From positions 1 to 64,000 of the forward strand of contig CACLSR010000005.1 of the NCBI GenBank assembly GCA_902609685.1: a stretch of 64,000 nucleotides of DNA. Reading direction: 5' to 3'. Made by a program: the position numbers and the translations under genes. Below, in pieces: positions 9,296 through 17,779 of this stretch. This stretch comes from an uncultured Pelagibacteraceae bacterium. GTDB taxonomy: Bacteria > Pseudomonadota > Alphaproteobacteria > Pelagibacterales > Pelagibacteraceae. Numbering within the stretch: the stretch's first letter is position 1; each line of letters begins with the position of its first letter. The notes under the pieces were generated by a model. That model had not been told where the DNA came from. It searched no databases and worked only from the letters and a program-made list of their open reading frames with translations.

Positions 9296-10366
9296 ATGAA
9301 AAGAAAGAACTTAAAGATGTTTAAGTTTTTTGATGACAGACGAATTGGTGCAATTCCAAGGATATTTTTAACGAGTATTTTTGTTGTTTTTTCATTCTAT
9401 CATATTCCATCAATAATTAATTTTGCAAATAAGCAACTTTTAGAAGACAAAGAATTTCAAAATAATTCAAAAGCTATTCTAGCATATACACTTAACAAAA
9501 AAGAGGGTGTCGAGTCTGATGGAGGAGAATTAAATGAAAAAGATTTATTAATCGATATTTTTAGTTTGAACGATCTTGAAACAGACACAGTAAGATTAAA
9601 CGCATCTACAATTAAACAATTATTTCAAGACACCGATTATAAACTAGATGACGTAAGGGAAACAAAGTTAGTTAAGCCTGTCGCCTTAACTTTACTTCCT
9701 GGTGAAATCAAAATGATCGAAAGCACCAAGAAAAGAAAAGAGTTTTTTATTCAAATTGTTTTACCTTTAGTTTTAAAAGAAAATAATAATATTAGATTAG
9801 ATCGCAAGACTTTGTTTAAAATTATAAATAAAAGCAATAATACTAAATTAGAAAAAAAATGGCTTGAAAAAAAATACAAACAATATGGAGTAACATCCAA
9901 AGATTTAACAACTCTTAAAATCAGAATGGATGAAATACCAGTTTCTTTAGCACTTGCTCAAGCTGCGAAAGAAACAGGATGGGGAACATCAAGATTTGCA
10001 CAAGAGGGCAATGCACTTTTTGGGCAATGGACTTGGTCAGGTGAGGGTTTAAAACCTAAAGAGGCTGATGAAAACAAGGGTCACAAAGTTATGAAATTTA
10101 ATGTATTACAAGCCTCAGTTAGAGCTTATCAAAGAAATTTAAATACCCATAGATCATATAAAAATTTTAGACTGGCAAGAGCACATTTAAGAGATAATAA
10201 TCAACCTTTAGATAGTTTAATTCTTTCTCAATTTTTAAAAAATTATGCTGAAACTGGAAATCAGTATGTGGAAGTTTTGCAAAAAATTATTAATCAAAAT
10301 AATTTAAAAGATTTTGATGATGCTAAGTTACTTCCTTCAAGCAAAGATCTTGAAAGTTTAATTTAA
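9296..10366 (+). CDS. Bax-like glucosaminidase domain protein, membrane-anchored
   Basis: Probable cell-wall hydrolase. The protein from the ATG at 9296 has an N-terminal signal anchor (RIFLTSIFVVFSFYHIPSII) and, in its C-terminal half, the Bax/glucosaminidase fold: ALAQAAKETGWGTSRFAQEG, ALFGQWTWSGEG and YAETGNQYVEVLQKII. The Glu in AKETGWG fits the catalytic acid of GH73-like enzymes. The track starts at 9218, directly after the nfu stop, but the first 26 residues are A+T-rich filler (Lys/Phe/Asn) and the anchor sits better with the later start. E. coli Bax is the nearest named family. The substrate (peptidoglycan GlcNAc linkages) is inferred. Confidence 0.8.
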   Translation: MKRKNLKMFKFFDDRRIGAIPRIFLTSIFVVFSFYHIPSIINFANKQLLEDKEFQNNSKAILAYTLNKKEGVESDGGELNEKDLLIDIFSLNDLETDTVRLNASTIKQLFQDTDYKLDDVRETKLVKPVALTLLPGEIKMIESTKKRKEFFIQIVLPLVLKENNNIRLDRKTLFKIINKSNNTKLEKKWLEKKYKQYGVTSKDLTTLKIRMDEIPVSLALAQAAKETGWGTSRFAQEGNALFGQWTWSGEGLKPKEADENKGHKVMKFNVLQASVRAYQRNLNTHRSYKNFRLARAHLRDNNQPLDSLILSQFLKNYAETGNQYVEVLQKIINQNNLKDFDDAKLLPSSKDLESLI

Positions 10367-11424
10367 TTTTCCATTATAACAAATTGGGTTCCAAACCAAC
10401 GCCACCTGCCATCATCATTTAAGGAACAGTTTACTCTTCCACGTCTTGGTAAAAATTTTGACTCGAAACTGATATAAAGAATATTTTTTTCAAATACTAA
10501 ATTTGGTTGGCCCCATGAACCACCATCATTTGAATAACAATTAATATTTTTAATATTTTTTTGATTATCAAAAAATTCCACAATTAATTTAGGTGGATTA
10601 TCTTTATTTTCTAACTTTTTTTCTACTGGTTTAAGAGATTTGTATTCTAGAGGATTATAATTTATTAGTGAGTTAAATCGTTTTAAATCCCCATACTTTT
10701 CATTTATTGGAAATCTTGGTAATTCAAATTTATCTTTATTGTTATCAATTATTCCAGAGTGTTGTCCAAAAGCAATTTCAAAATTTTTTGATATATAATT
10801 TTTCATAAAAAGAGAATATTCACCAAAAGGATATGAAAATATTGGTGGTACATAACCTAGTTTATCTTTAAAAATTTTAGTTGCTGTTTCTATATCGTTT
10901 ATGAATTCTTTTTCTGTCATATCAATTAAATATTCATGTGTATGTGAATGGTGTCCTATATAGCCTATATCGGAGTCATCAATTTCCTTAATTTCATCCC
11001 AAGTCATATACCCCTTTTTACCTACAGGTTCAGTAGATACAAATAAGATGAATGGAATTTTATTTTTTCTAAGATATGGCCAGGCCTCATTATAAAATGA
11101 CTTAAATCCATCATCAATTGTAATTAAAATTTTCTTATTCTCTTTTACTTTATTAAATTCATTTAAAAAATTGTTAGGATCATAAAATTCATACCCTTGA
11201 TTTTTAATGATTTTCATTTGCTCATCAAACATATCCATTCTTATATTTGTTGATGGATATTTATTTTCATTAAATCGATGATACATCAATGATAAAACAC
11301 CACTGTCTCTAGAATAAGATTTGATATTATTCTCTTGTGAAATAGAATTAACTAGAAAAATAAATTGTAAAATGAATAAGCTAATTATAGATGCCGCTAA
11401 AGATAAAATTTTTTTAATGATCAT
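10363..11424 (-). CDS. Secreted polysaccharide deacetylase family protein (NodB fold)
   Basis: A 353-residue exported protein. Residues 1-30 (MIIKKILSLAASIISLFILQ) form a signal peptide. The NodB deacetylase core follows with LSLMYHRFNENKYPS, ILITIDDGFKSFYNEAWPYL (metal-binding DD) and GHHSHTHEYLIDM (metal-binding HxxxH). A C-terminal region of about 100 residues has conserved-looking Trp and Cys (SNDGGSWGQPNLVF, RWRWFGTQFV) that I do not recognise. It probably removes N- or O-acetyl groups from an envelope polysaccharide; the substrate is unknown. Its 5' end overlaps the divergent tsaB start by 53 bp, and its 3' end overlaps the Bax-like gene by 4 bp. Confidence 0.82.
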   Translation of the reverse strand: MIIKKILSLAASIISLFILQFIFLVNSISQENNIKSYSRDSGVLSLMYHRFNENKYPSTNIRMDMFDEQMKIIKNQGYEFYDPNNFLNEFNKVKENKKILITIDDGFKSFYNEAWPYLRKNKIPFILFVSTEPVGKKGYMTWDEIKEIDDSDIGYIGHHSHTHEYLIDMTEKEFINDIETATKIFKDKLGYVPPIFSYPFGEYSLFMKNYISKNFEIAFGQHSGIIDNNKDKFELPRFPINEKYGDLKRFNSLINYNPLEYKSLKPVEKKLENKDNPPKLIVEFFDNQKNIKNINCYSNDGGSWGQPNLVFEKNILYISFESKFLPRRGRVNCSLNDDGRWRWFGTQFVIMEN

Positions 11425-11758
11425 TAATAATGATACTAATTACAGCATTACACATGAAAATTCCAAAATAAATTATGAAAAATTATCAATTCTAATTAAT
11501 GATTTTTTAAATAAAAAAAATTTAGATTTAGATAAAGTTTCTCAAATTTATGTAAATCGAGGTCCAGGAAGTTTTGCGGGGATAAGAAATTCTTTATCAG
11601 TTGTTAAAGCTTTTCATTTAGCTAATAAAATTGATTATTATTGTTATAGTTTCGACGATTTTAGTGAAAAAAATGAGGTTAAATACGAAAATATCCCAAA
11701 ACTTTGCGATAAATTGAAAGTTGAAAAAAATTTGATAAATCCTATTTATTTGAGTTAA
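11372..11758 (+). CDS. tsaB: TsaB-like protein for tRNA t6A synthesis, short form
   Basis: TsaB is the catalytically inactive partner that activates TsaD in N6-threonylcarbamoyladenosine synthesis on ANN-decoding tRNAs. The diagnostic block here is YVNRGPGSFAGIRNSLSVVK (residues 61-80), matching the GPGSFTGLR motif. The product is only 128 aa, whereas E. coli and B. subtilis TsaB are about 230, so the second ASKHA half is missing. The start at 11372 (MNKLIIDAAKDKIFL) fits the usual N-terminal strand; the 11321 start in the track adds 17 unrelated residues. It lies just upstream of fur, in the alphaproteobacterial position for tsaB, but without rimI between. Confidence 0.75.
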   Translation: MNKLIIDAAKDKIFLMIINNDTNYSITHENSKINYEKLSILINDFLNKKNLDLDKVSQIYVNRGPGSFAGIRNSLSVVKAFHLANKIDYYCYSFDDFSEKNEVKYENIPKLCDKLKVEKNLINPIYLS

Positions 11759-11766
11759 AATCAATT

Positions 11767-12204
11767 ATGTCAGATACAATTGAACAACAATGTTTATCTA
11801 AAGGGGTAAAATTAACTGACCAGAGGCGAATTATTGCTAAGGTAATTTCAGAGTCAAAAGCCGCTTATGGTGAGTCTGATCATCCAGATGTTGATGAGTT
11901 ATATAGTCGTGTATCAAAAGTTGATCCAAAAATAAGCATAGCCACAGTTTATAGGACAGTTAAGCTTTTCGAAGAGGCAGGAATTTTAACTAAACATGAT
12001 TTTAAAGGTGGTAAGGCTAGATATGAAGCAATGATAGAGAGTCATCATGATCATTTGATTGATATAAAATCTGGTGAAATAATTGAATTTGTGGATGAAG
12101 AAATTGAAGAGTTGCAAAAAAAAGTTGCAAAAAAATATGGTTATAAGTTAGTAGACCATAAACTTGAGTTATATGGTGTCAAAGTAAACTCAAAAGATGA
12201 ATAA
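11767..12204 (+). CDS. fur: Fur-family metalloregulator (Fur/Mur type)
   Basis: A 145-residue metal-responsive repressor. It has the winged-helix DNA-binding half (LTDQRRIIAKVI; ISIATVYRTVKLFEEAGIL at about residues 60-78) and the dimerisation/metal half (ESHHDHLIDIKSGEIIEF near 97-114). The CxxC pair of structural-zinc Fur proteins is absent: the position reads HLIDIKSGE. That is typical of the alphaproteobacterial Fur/Mur branch, where some members sense manganese, so iron versus manganese cannot be decided. Its end overlaps miaB by 8 bp. The position tsaB-fur-miaB-phoH is conserved in alphaproteobacteria. Confidence 0.92.
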   Translation: MSDTIEQQCLSKGVKLTDQRRIIAKVISESKAAYGESDHPDVDELYSRVSKVDPKISIATVYRTVKLFEEAGILTKHDFKGGKARYEAMIESHHDHLIDIKSGEIIEFVDEEIEELQKKVAKKYGYKLVDHKLELYGVKVNSKDE

Positions 12205-13525
12205 AAAAATATTTATCAAAACTTTCGGTTGTCAAATGAACGAATATGACACGCACAGAATATTTGATACTGTGAGAGAAATAGGTTTTGTAAAAACCGA
12301 AAATTTAGATGAGTCTAATTGTTATCTGCTCAACACGTGCCATATTCGGGATAAAGCTAAAGAAAAAGTTTATCATGAGATTGGGCGGGTTAAAAAAAAT
12401 TTCAGATCACGAAAAAAACCAATCGTTATAGTTGCTGGATGTGTTGCTCAGGCTGAAAATGAGGAAATGATCAAAAGAGAACCATATATTGATATCGTGA
12501 TTGGACCGCAAGCCTATCATAAAATAAATGACAAAATTGAAGAATTTTTATCCAAACAAAAAAAAATAGATGAAACCGAATTTGATGCTATTACAAAATT
12601 TGATTATTTAGATAATATTAAGAACTCATCAAAAAAAATTTCATCATTTTTAACTATTCAAGAGGGCTGTGATAAATTTTGCCATTTCTGTGTAGTACCA
12701 TTTACAAGAGGTCCAGAATATTCAAGACCATTCAAAAAAATATTAGAAGAAGCAGAGAATTTGTCAGAAAATGGAGTTCGTGAAATAACACTACTAGGTC
12801 AAAATGTTAATGCTTATAATTACAAAAATTACAGATTGTCAGATTTAATTTTAGAAATAGAAAAGTTGGATGGAATTAAAAGAATTAGATATACGACTTC
12901 TCACCCAAGGGATATGACAGAAGATCTTATCAATGTATATGGTGTTTCAAAGAAGTTAATGCCTTTAGTTCACCTGCCCGTTCAAAGTGGATCTGATAAG
13001 ATCCTAAAGTCAATGAATAGAAAACATCAAATAAGTGATTATTTTAATACTTACGAAAAACTTCAAAAAATTAACCCAAAAATAAAGTTTTCGAGTGATT
13101 TTATAATTGCCTATCCGGGTGAGGATGAGAAGGACTTTAATCAAACATGTGATTTAATTAAAAAAATTGAATTTATAAATTCTTTTTCTTTCATATTTAG
13201 TCCAAGACCAGGAACAACTGCAGCAAATTTTGAGTTAATTGATAAAAAAATTTCACTTACAAGATTAGAAAAAGTTCAAAAACAATTATTTACCAATCAA
13301 ATTAATATGAATAAATCGCTTGAAGGTAAAGAAATTGATGTTTTAGTTGAAAATAAAATAGATGGTGGCACAAAGTTTTTTGGTCGATCAGAATATATGA
13401 CTTCAGTTATTTTTGATGGTAATGATTTAGATATGGGAAATGTTATAAAAGTAAAAATAAATAGCAGTAATCAAAATACATTGTTTGGTAAAAGCTTAGA
13501 AAATTCAGAACAAAGAGTGGCTTAA
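12197..13525 (+). CDS. miaB: tRNA-2-methylthio-N6-isopentenyladenosine37 synthase MiaB
   Basis: Radical-SAM methylthiotransferase that adds the methylthio group to i6A37 of tRNAs reading UNN codons. The 442-residue protein has the UPF0004 domain with three Cys for the auxiliary cluster (FGCQMNEYDTHRI, LLNTCHIRDKA, VAGCVAQAE), the radical-SAM CxxxCxxC in EGCDKFCHFCVVPFTRGPE (near residue 155-173), and a C-terminal TRAM domain (IDVLVENKIDGGTKFFGRSE). Length and order are standard. It overlaps fur by 8 bp and is followed 2 bp later by phoH. Confidence 0.96.
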   Translation: MNKKIFIKTFGCQMNEYDTHRIFDTVREIGFVKTENLDESNCYLLNTCHIRDKAKEKVYHEIGRVKKNFRSRKKPIVIVAGCVAQAENEEMIKREPYIDIVIGPQAYHKINDKIEEFLSKQKKIDETEFDAITKFDYLDNIKNSSKKISSFLTIQEGCDKFCHFCVVPFTRGPEYSRPFKKILEEAENLSENGVREITLLGQNVNAYNYKNYRLSDLILEIEKLDGIKRIRYTTSHPRDMTEDLINVYGVSKKLMPLVHLPVQSGSDKILKSMNRKHQISDYFNTYEKLQKINPKIKFSSDFIIAYPGEDEKDFNQTCDLIKKIEFINSFSFIFSPRPGTTAANFELIDKKISLTRLEKVQKQLFTNQINMNKSLEGKEIDVLVENKIDGGTKFFGRSEYMTSVIFDGNDLDMGNVIKVKINSSNQNTLFGKSLENSEQRVA

Positions 13526-13527
13526 AT

Positions 13528-14529
13528 TTGAGTAATACTATTAAAAAAGATATTAATTCATCTCTAAAATTTGTTTATTCAGAAAATAATTCAATTAGTG
13601 TAATTTTTCATGAAAATGACCTCCTGATGGGAGTAGTTGGTGAATTTAACCAAAACTTGAAAGAGTTAGAAAAAATAACTAATTCAAGTATTTATTCCAG
13701 GGGAAATTCAATCTTAATCAAATCAACTTCAGAAAAAAATGAAATTTTGAAGAATGCAATTCAATTTCTTGCAAATCAATTTAAAAATAATGGTAGTATA
13801 GAACAAAAAGATATTTTATCCTCTGTTGATCAATTTATGATAAATGAAAAGGTAAAAAATACTAACGTTACTGATATAATCAAAACTCCAAAAAAATCTA
13901 TAATTCCAAGATCAGAAAAACAAAAAGAGTATGTTAGAGCGTTGAGACAAAATGAAATAATAATATCTGCTGGACCTGCTGGTACAGGAAAAACCTTTCT
14001 TGCTGTTGCTGTAGGTTTAACAATGTTGTTAGAAAAAAAAATAGAGAGGATTATACTTTCTAGACCTGCGGTTGAGGCAGGTGAGAGATTAGGATTCCTG
14101 CCAGGAGATATGAAAGAGAAAGTTGATCCATATCTTCGTCCTTTGTATGACTCTTTGTATGATCTGTTTCATTTTGAAAAAATTCAGAGAATGATAGAAA
14201 TTGGCGACATTGAAATTGCTCCTTTAGCTTTTATGAGAGGAAGAACTTTAAAAAATTCTTTTGCAATTTTAGATGAAGCTCAAAATGCCACTGATACACA
14301 AATAAAAATGTTTCTTACCAGGATAGGTGAAAATTCAAAAATAGTTGTAAATGGTGATCCTACCCAAATAGATTTACCTAACAAAAAAATGTCAGGTTTA
14401 GAAAGATCAAAGAAGATATTATCACATTTGAATGAGATTGCAGTTATAGACTTTGATCATTCAGATGTTGTGAGACATCCCTTAGTTTCAAAAATTGTGA
14501 AAGCGTACAACAATAATGATCAAAGTTAA
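13528..14529 (+). CDS. phoH: PhoH-like ATPase
   Basis: A cytoplasmic P-loop NTPase usually linked to RNA metabolism through its partner YbeY. The 333-residue protein has an N-terminal KH-like region (about 1-90) and the PhoH core with Walker A SAGPAGTGKTFLAVAVGL (near residue 151), SRPAVEAGERLGFLPGD, and Walker B FAILDEAQNAT. It uses a TTG start two bases after the miaB stop; no better ATG is available without losing conserved sequence. It overlaps ybeY by 14 bp, consistent with a functional pair. Confidence 0.94.
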   Translation: MSNTIKKDINSSLKFVYSENNSISVIFHENDLLMGVVGEFNQNLKELEKITNSSIYSRGNSILIKSTSEKNEILKNAIQFLANQFKNNGSIEQKDILSSVDQFMINEKVKNTNVTDIIKTPKKSIIPRSEKQKEYVRALRQNEIIISAGPAGTGKTFLAVAVGLTMLLEKKIERIILSRPAVEAGERLGFLPGDMKEKVDPYLRPLYDSLYDLFHFEKIQRMIEIGDIEIAPLAFMRGRTLKNSFAILDEAQNATDTQIKMFLTRIGENSKIVVNGDPTQIDLPNKKMSGLERSKKILSHLNEIAVIDFDHSDVVRHPLVSKIVKAYNNNDQS

Positions 14530-14983
14530 TGTGCTTTCAGAAGAAAATTCTTGGTCAAAAAAGATAAAAAAAAAAGAATTATTTTTTAACAAAATATGTA
14601 ACATGTTCCCAAAAAAATATAGATTTATTAACAAAAAAATCTATTTAACGCTGCTACTATCAAATAATAAAACAATTAAAACTTTAAACAAAAAATTTAG
14701 AAATAAGGATAAACATACCGATGTACTTTCTTTTCCATTTAATAAAAAACAAAAAAAATTAAAAGACAATTATCTTGGTGATATAATTATAAGTTTTAAT
14801 TACATGAATAAGCCGAAAAATTTAGACAATTATCAATTTAAAATAAAAACAATAAAAATTTTTATACATGGTTTTCTACATTTATTGGGCCATGATCATC
14901 AAAAAAGTAAAGAGTACAAACAGATGTTAAATGAAGAAAAAAAAATTTTTAGATCTATAGAAAAAACTTCCATTTTAAATTGA
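14516..14983 (+). CDS. ybeY: Endoribonuclease YbeY
   Basis: Metal-dependent RNase involved in 16S rRNA 3'-end maturation and ribosome quality control. The 155-residue protein has TDVLSFPF and YLGDIIISF (residues 73-98) and the zinc-binding HGFLHLLGHDH near residue 119, which matches the family's HGxLHLxGYDH pattern. It is very lysine-rich, in line with the A+T bias. It overlaps phoH at its start, and its TGA stop overlaps the TTG start of lnt. High certainty. Confidence 0.95.
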   Translation: MIKVNVLSEENSWSKKIKKKELFFNKICNMFPKKYRFINKKIYLTLLLSNNKTIKTLNKKFRNKDKHTDVLSFPFNKKQKKLKDNYLGDIIISFNYMNKPKNLDNYQFKIKTIKIFIHGFLHLLGHDHQKSKEYKQMLNEEKKIFRSIEKTSILN

Positions 14984-16518
14984 AAAAAAATTTTATATTT
15001 GAGACTTTATTGATAATTTTTTTAGGAAGCTTAACCTCCTTAAGTTTACCTCCTTATAATTTTTTTTTTTTAAATTTTTTTACATTTAGTGTTTTCTTTA
15101 TTTTTTTATTTCAGAGACTAAAGCAAGGAATAAAGAAATCCTTTTATTATGGATGGTTGTTTGGTTTTAGTTATTTTTTATCCAGTTTGTATTGGTTAAC
15201 TATATCCTTAAGTTTTGATAAAAGTTTTAATTTTTTAATTCCTATATCTTTAATTGTCATCCCAGCATTTTTAGGTTTATTTTATGCATTATGTGTTGCT
15301 ATTTTTAATCTATACAAACCGAAAAATATATTAAGTGCTTTTTTCCTATTTTCTCTTTTGTTTGGTTTAATAGAGTTTATTAGAGGAACAATTTTAACTG
15401 GGTTCCCTTGGAACTTGGTAATTTACAGTTTTTCTGAAATTAATAGTTTCCTAAGCATTTTGTCCAAAATAGGAACTTATTCATTAAATCTTATAATAGT
15501 AAGTTTTTTTACAGCTCCCGCCCTTTTCATATTTAGAAAATCTAAAAAAGAAGTTGTTGTGTATATTTTTTTACTGCTATTACCTATCTCTTTTTATACA
15601 TACGGAGAATTTTTAAAAAAAAATTTTTATAATAGTAAAGAGAAAGAACTTCCTTTTGCAGTCAGAGTAATTGGAGCAAATATAAGCTTAGATAGGTACT
15701 ATAAAAACGTTGATGCGGAAAGTGTGATTAATGAGCTTGTTTCAATTAGTTCACCCATTGAAGAAAAAAAGATATTTTTTGTATGGCCAGAAGGAATAAT
15801 ACCCAACACCTATGAAGATCAATTAGATTTATACAATGACATGTTTGAAAAATATTTTAGTGAAAATCACTTAATCGGTTTAGGAATAACAAGCAGAAAG
15901 ACTATGAATAATGATTATAATTATTACAATTCATTCTCAATATTTGATAGTAAAGTAAATTTAATTGACAATTATAACAAAATTAAACTTGTACCTTTCG
16001 GTGAATTTGTTCCTCTTGAAAATATTTTTAACAAATTGGGTTTAAAAACAATCACAAATAATATTGGATCATTTGATAAAGGTGTAAACAGAAAAATTAT
16101 TAAAATCCAAGATGATCTTAAACAAATAAATTTTTTGCCATTAATTTGTTATGAAATTATATATAGTGGAAATTTGACTAAAAATTTTGATTTCGATTTT
16201 ATATTGAATATTTCAGAAGATGGATGGTTTGGTAAATCCATTGGACCCAAACAACATTTTATCCATAGTAAATTTAGAGCAATTGAAAATGGAAAATATG
16301 TTATCAGATCATCAAACAATGGAATGGCAGCAATTATAAATCCATTAGGTTATATTGAGAATAAAATAGATTATGGAATTTCAGGTTACATTGATTTAGA
16401 AGGCATAAGAGATTTTAAACCAACATTGTTTTCAAAATATGGAAATAACATATTTTTTATATTAATTTTATTGTATATTGTTTTAACTTTTTCATTTAAT
16501 AGGATCAAAAATGAGTAA
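14980..16518 (+). CDS. lnt: Apolipoprotein N-acyltransferase
   Basis: Transfers the third acyl chain to the N-terminal cysteine of lipoproteins at the inner membrane. The 512-residue protein has about six N-terminal membrane segments (residues 8-200), a periplasmic carbon-nitrogen hydrolase domain with a Glu-Lys-Cys triad visible in [23 protein letters not shown] and [12 protein letters not shown], and a final membrane helix. It begins with TTG in a TTGA overlap with ybeY. The corC gene commonly found between ybeY and lnt in alphaproteobacteria is absent. It overlaps metK by 8 bp. Confidence 0.94.
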   Translation: MKKNFIFETLLIIFLGSLTSLSLPPYNFFFLNFFTFSVFFIFLFQRLKQGIKKSFYYGWLFGFSYFLSSLYWLTISLSFDKSFNFLIPISLIVIPAFLGLFYALCVAIFNLYKPKNILSAFFLFSLLFGLIEFIRGTILTGFPWNLVIYSFSEINSFLSILSKIGTYSLNLIIVSFFTAPALFIFRKSKKEVVVYIFLLLLPISFYTYGEFLKKNFYNSKEKELPFAVRVIGANISLDRYYKNVDAESVINELVSISSPIEEKKIFFVWPEGIIPNTYEDQLDLYNDMFEKYFSENHLIGLGITSRKTMNNDYNYYNSFSIFDSKVNLIDNYNKIKLVPFGEFVPLENIFNKLGLKTITNNIGSFDKGVNRKIIKIQDDLKQINFLPLICYEIIYSGNLTKNFDFDFILNISEDGWFGKSIGPKQHFIHSKFRAIENGKYVIRSSNNGMAAIINPLGYIENKIDYGISGYIDLEGIRDFKPTLFSKYGNNIFFILILLYIVLTFSFNRIKNE

Positions 16519-17680
16519 TTTAAAAAATTTTCTTTTTACAAGTGAGTCTGTTTCAGAGGGACACCCGGATAAAGTGTCGGATAGGATATCTGACATGGTG
16601 GTAGACACTTATTTATCTAACGATCCATATTCGAGAGTTGCATGTGAAACTCTCACAACTACCAATAAAGTTGTATTAGCTGGTGAGGTTAGGGGACCAG
16701 AAATTAAAAAAGATGATTTAATCAATAAGGTAAGAGAATGCATTAAAGATATTGGATATGATCAAGATGGTTTTACATGGAAAGAAGCTACAAAAATAGA
16801 AAGTCATCTTCATTCACAGTCAAGTGACATTGCCATGGGTGTAGACTCCTCGGGAAATAAAGATGAGGGCGCAGGAGATCAAGGTATTATGTTTGGTTAT
16901 GCCTGTAATGAAACTGATGTTTTAATGCCAGCACCAATTCATTTTTCTCATAAAATTTTAAGGTTAATGGCTGAAGATAGAAAATCAGGTAAATTAAAAA
17001 ACATAGAACCAGACTCTAAAAGTCAAGTAACTTTTGAATATGAAAATGGTAAACCATCAAAAATTAAATCAGTTGTAATATCTTCTCAGCATACCGCAAA
17101 TGTTAATCAAGAACAGGTAAGGGAATTATTGAGACCATATTTGATTAATTCTATACCAAAAAATTTTCTAAAGGATTTTAATGAGAATGAATTTTATGTT
17201 AACCCAACTGGAAATTTTGTAATAGGTGGTCCTGATGGAGATTGTGGTTTAACGGGCAGAAAGATTATTGTAGATACTTATGGTGGTGCCGCTCCACATG
17301 GTGGAGGTGCTTTCTCGGGAAAAGATCCAACCAAAGTAGATAGGTCTGCAGCTTATGCAGCCAGATATATCGCCAAAAATGTTGTTGCATCGAAAATTGC
17401 TGATAAATGTTTAATACAATTGGCTTATGCAATTGGGGTTTCAAAACCATTATCTATTTATGTTAATCTTTTTGATAATGATTTAGATAAAAATAAATTT
17501 GTTGAAGATAAGATTAAAGAAAGTTTTGATCTTAGCCCAAGAGGAATAAGAGAGATGTTGGGGCTTAATAAACCTATATATGAAAAAACATCTGCATATG
17601 GGCATTTTGGAAGAGAGCCAGATAAAGAAGGTGCTTTTTCTTGGGAAAATACCAATAAATCTGACATTTTCTTAAAATAG
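16511..17680 (+). CDS. metK: S-adenosylmethionine synthetase
   Basis: Makes S-adenosylmethionine from methionine and ATP. The 389-residue protein starts with [20 protein letters not shown], and shows [13 protein letters not shown] (near residue 118) and [19 protein letters not shown] (near 258). Length is normal. The start codon lies inside lnt, leaving no room for a SAM riboswitch directly upstream. It is followed by about 60 bp and then the terminator-like hairpin that precedes nusA. High certainty. Confidence 0.97.
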   Translation: MSNLKNFLFTSESVSEGHPDKVSDRISDMVVDTYLSNDPYSRVACETLTTTNKVVLAGEVRGPEIKKDDLINKVRECIKDIGYDQDGFTWKEATKIESHLHSQSSDIAMGVDSSGNKDEGAGDQGIMFGYACNETDVLMPAPIHFSHKILRLMAEDRKSGKLKNIEPDSKSQVTFEYENGKPSKIKSVVISSQHTANVNQEQVRELLRPYLINSIPKNFLKDFNENEFYVNPTGNFVIGGPDGDCGLTGRKIIVDTYGGAAPHGGGAFSGKDPTKVDRSAAYAARYIAKNVVASKIADKCLIQLAYAIGVSKPLSIYVNLFDNDLDKNKFVEDKIKESFDLSPRGIREMLGLNKPIYEKTSAYGHFGREPDKEGAFSWENTNKSDIFLK

Positions 17681-17686
17681 TTTTTA

Positions 17687-17716
17687 TTGAAAAATAAAAA
17701 AAAACTTTTATATATT
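17687..17716 (+). promoter_or_regulatory. Possible promoter for the nusA-infB-rbfA-rpsO-pnp operon
   Basis: TTGAAA (17687-17692) and TATATT (17711-17716) are separated by 18 bp, just after the metK stop. A start near 17723 would place the terminator-like hairpin inside the nusA leader. Identified by eye; A+T richness makes chance matches common. Confidence 0.4.
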
Positions 17717-17737
17717 CATTTACATTGTTGAATTATC

Positions 17738-17764
17738 AAAATGGGCTTTGGCCCATTTTTTTTT
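17738..17764 (+). terminator. Intrinsic terminator / probable attenuator in the nusA leader
   Basis: AAAATGGGC, a TTTG loop and GCCCATTTT form a strong stem followed by a nine-T run, a textbook Rho-independent terminator. The nusA ribosome site (GGAG, 17765-17768) begins immediately after the T run and the start codon is at 17780, so no promoter fits between. Any nusA transcript from upstream must read through this hairpin, so it may end metK transcription and attenuate nusA. Confidence 0.8.
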
Positions 17765-17779
17765 GGAGTAAACAAAATT

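Noticed and set aside
16400-16520. SAM riboswitch upstream of metK
   Set aside because: metK starts inside lnt with an 8-bp overlap, so there is no leader to hold one; no known SAM-riboswitch core was seen.
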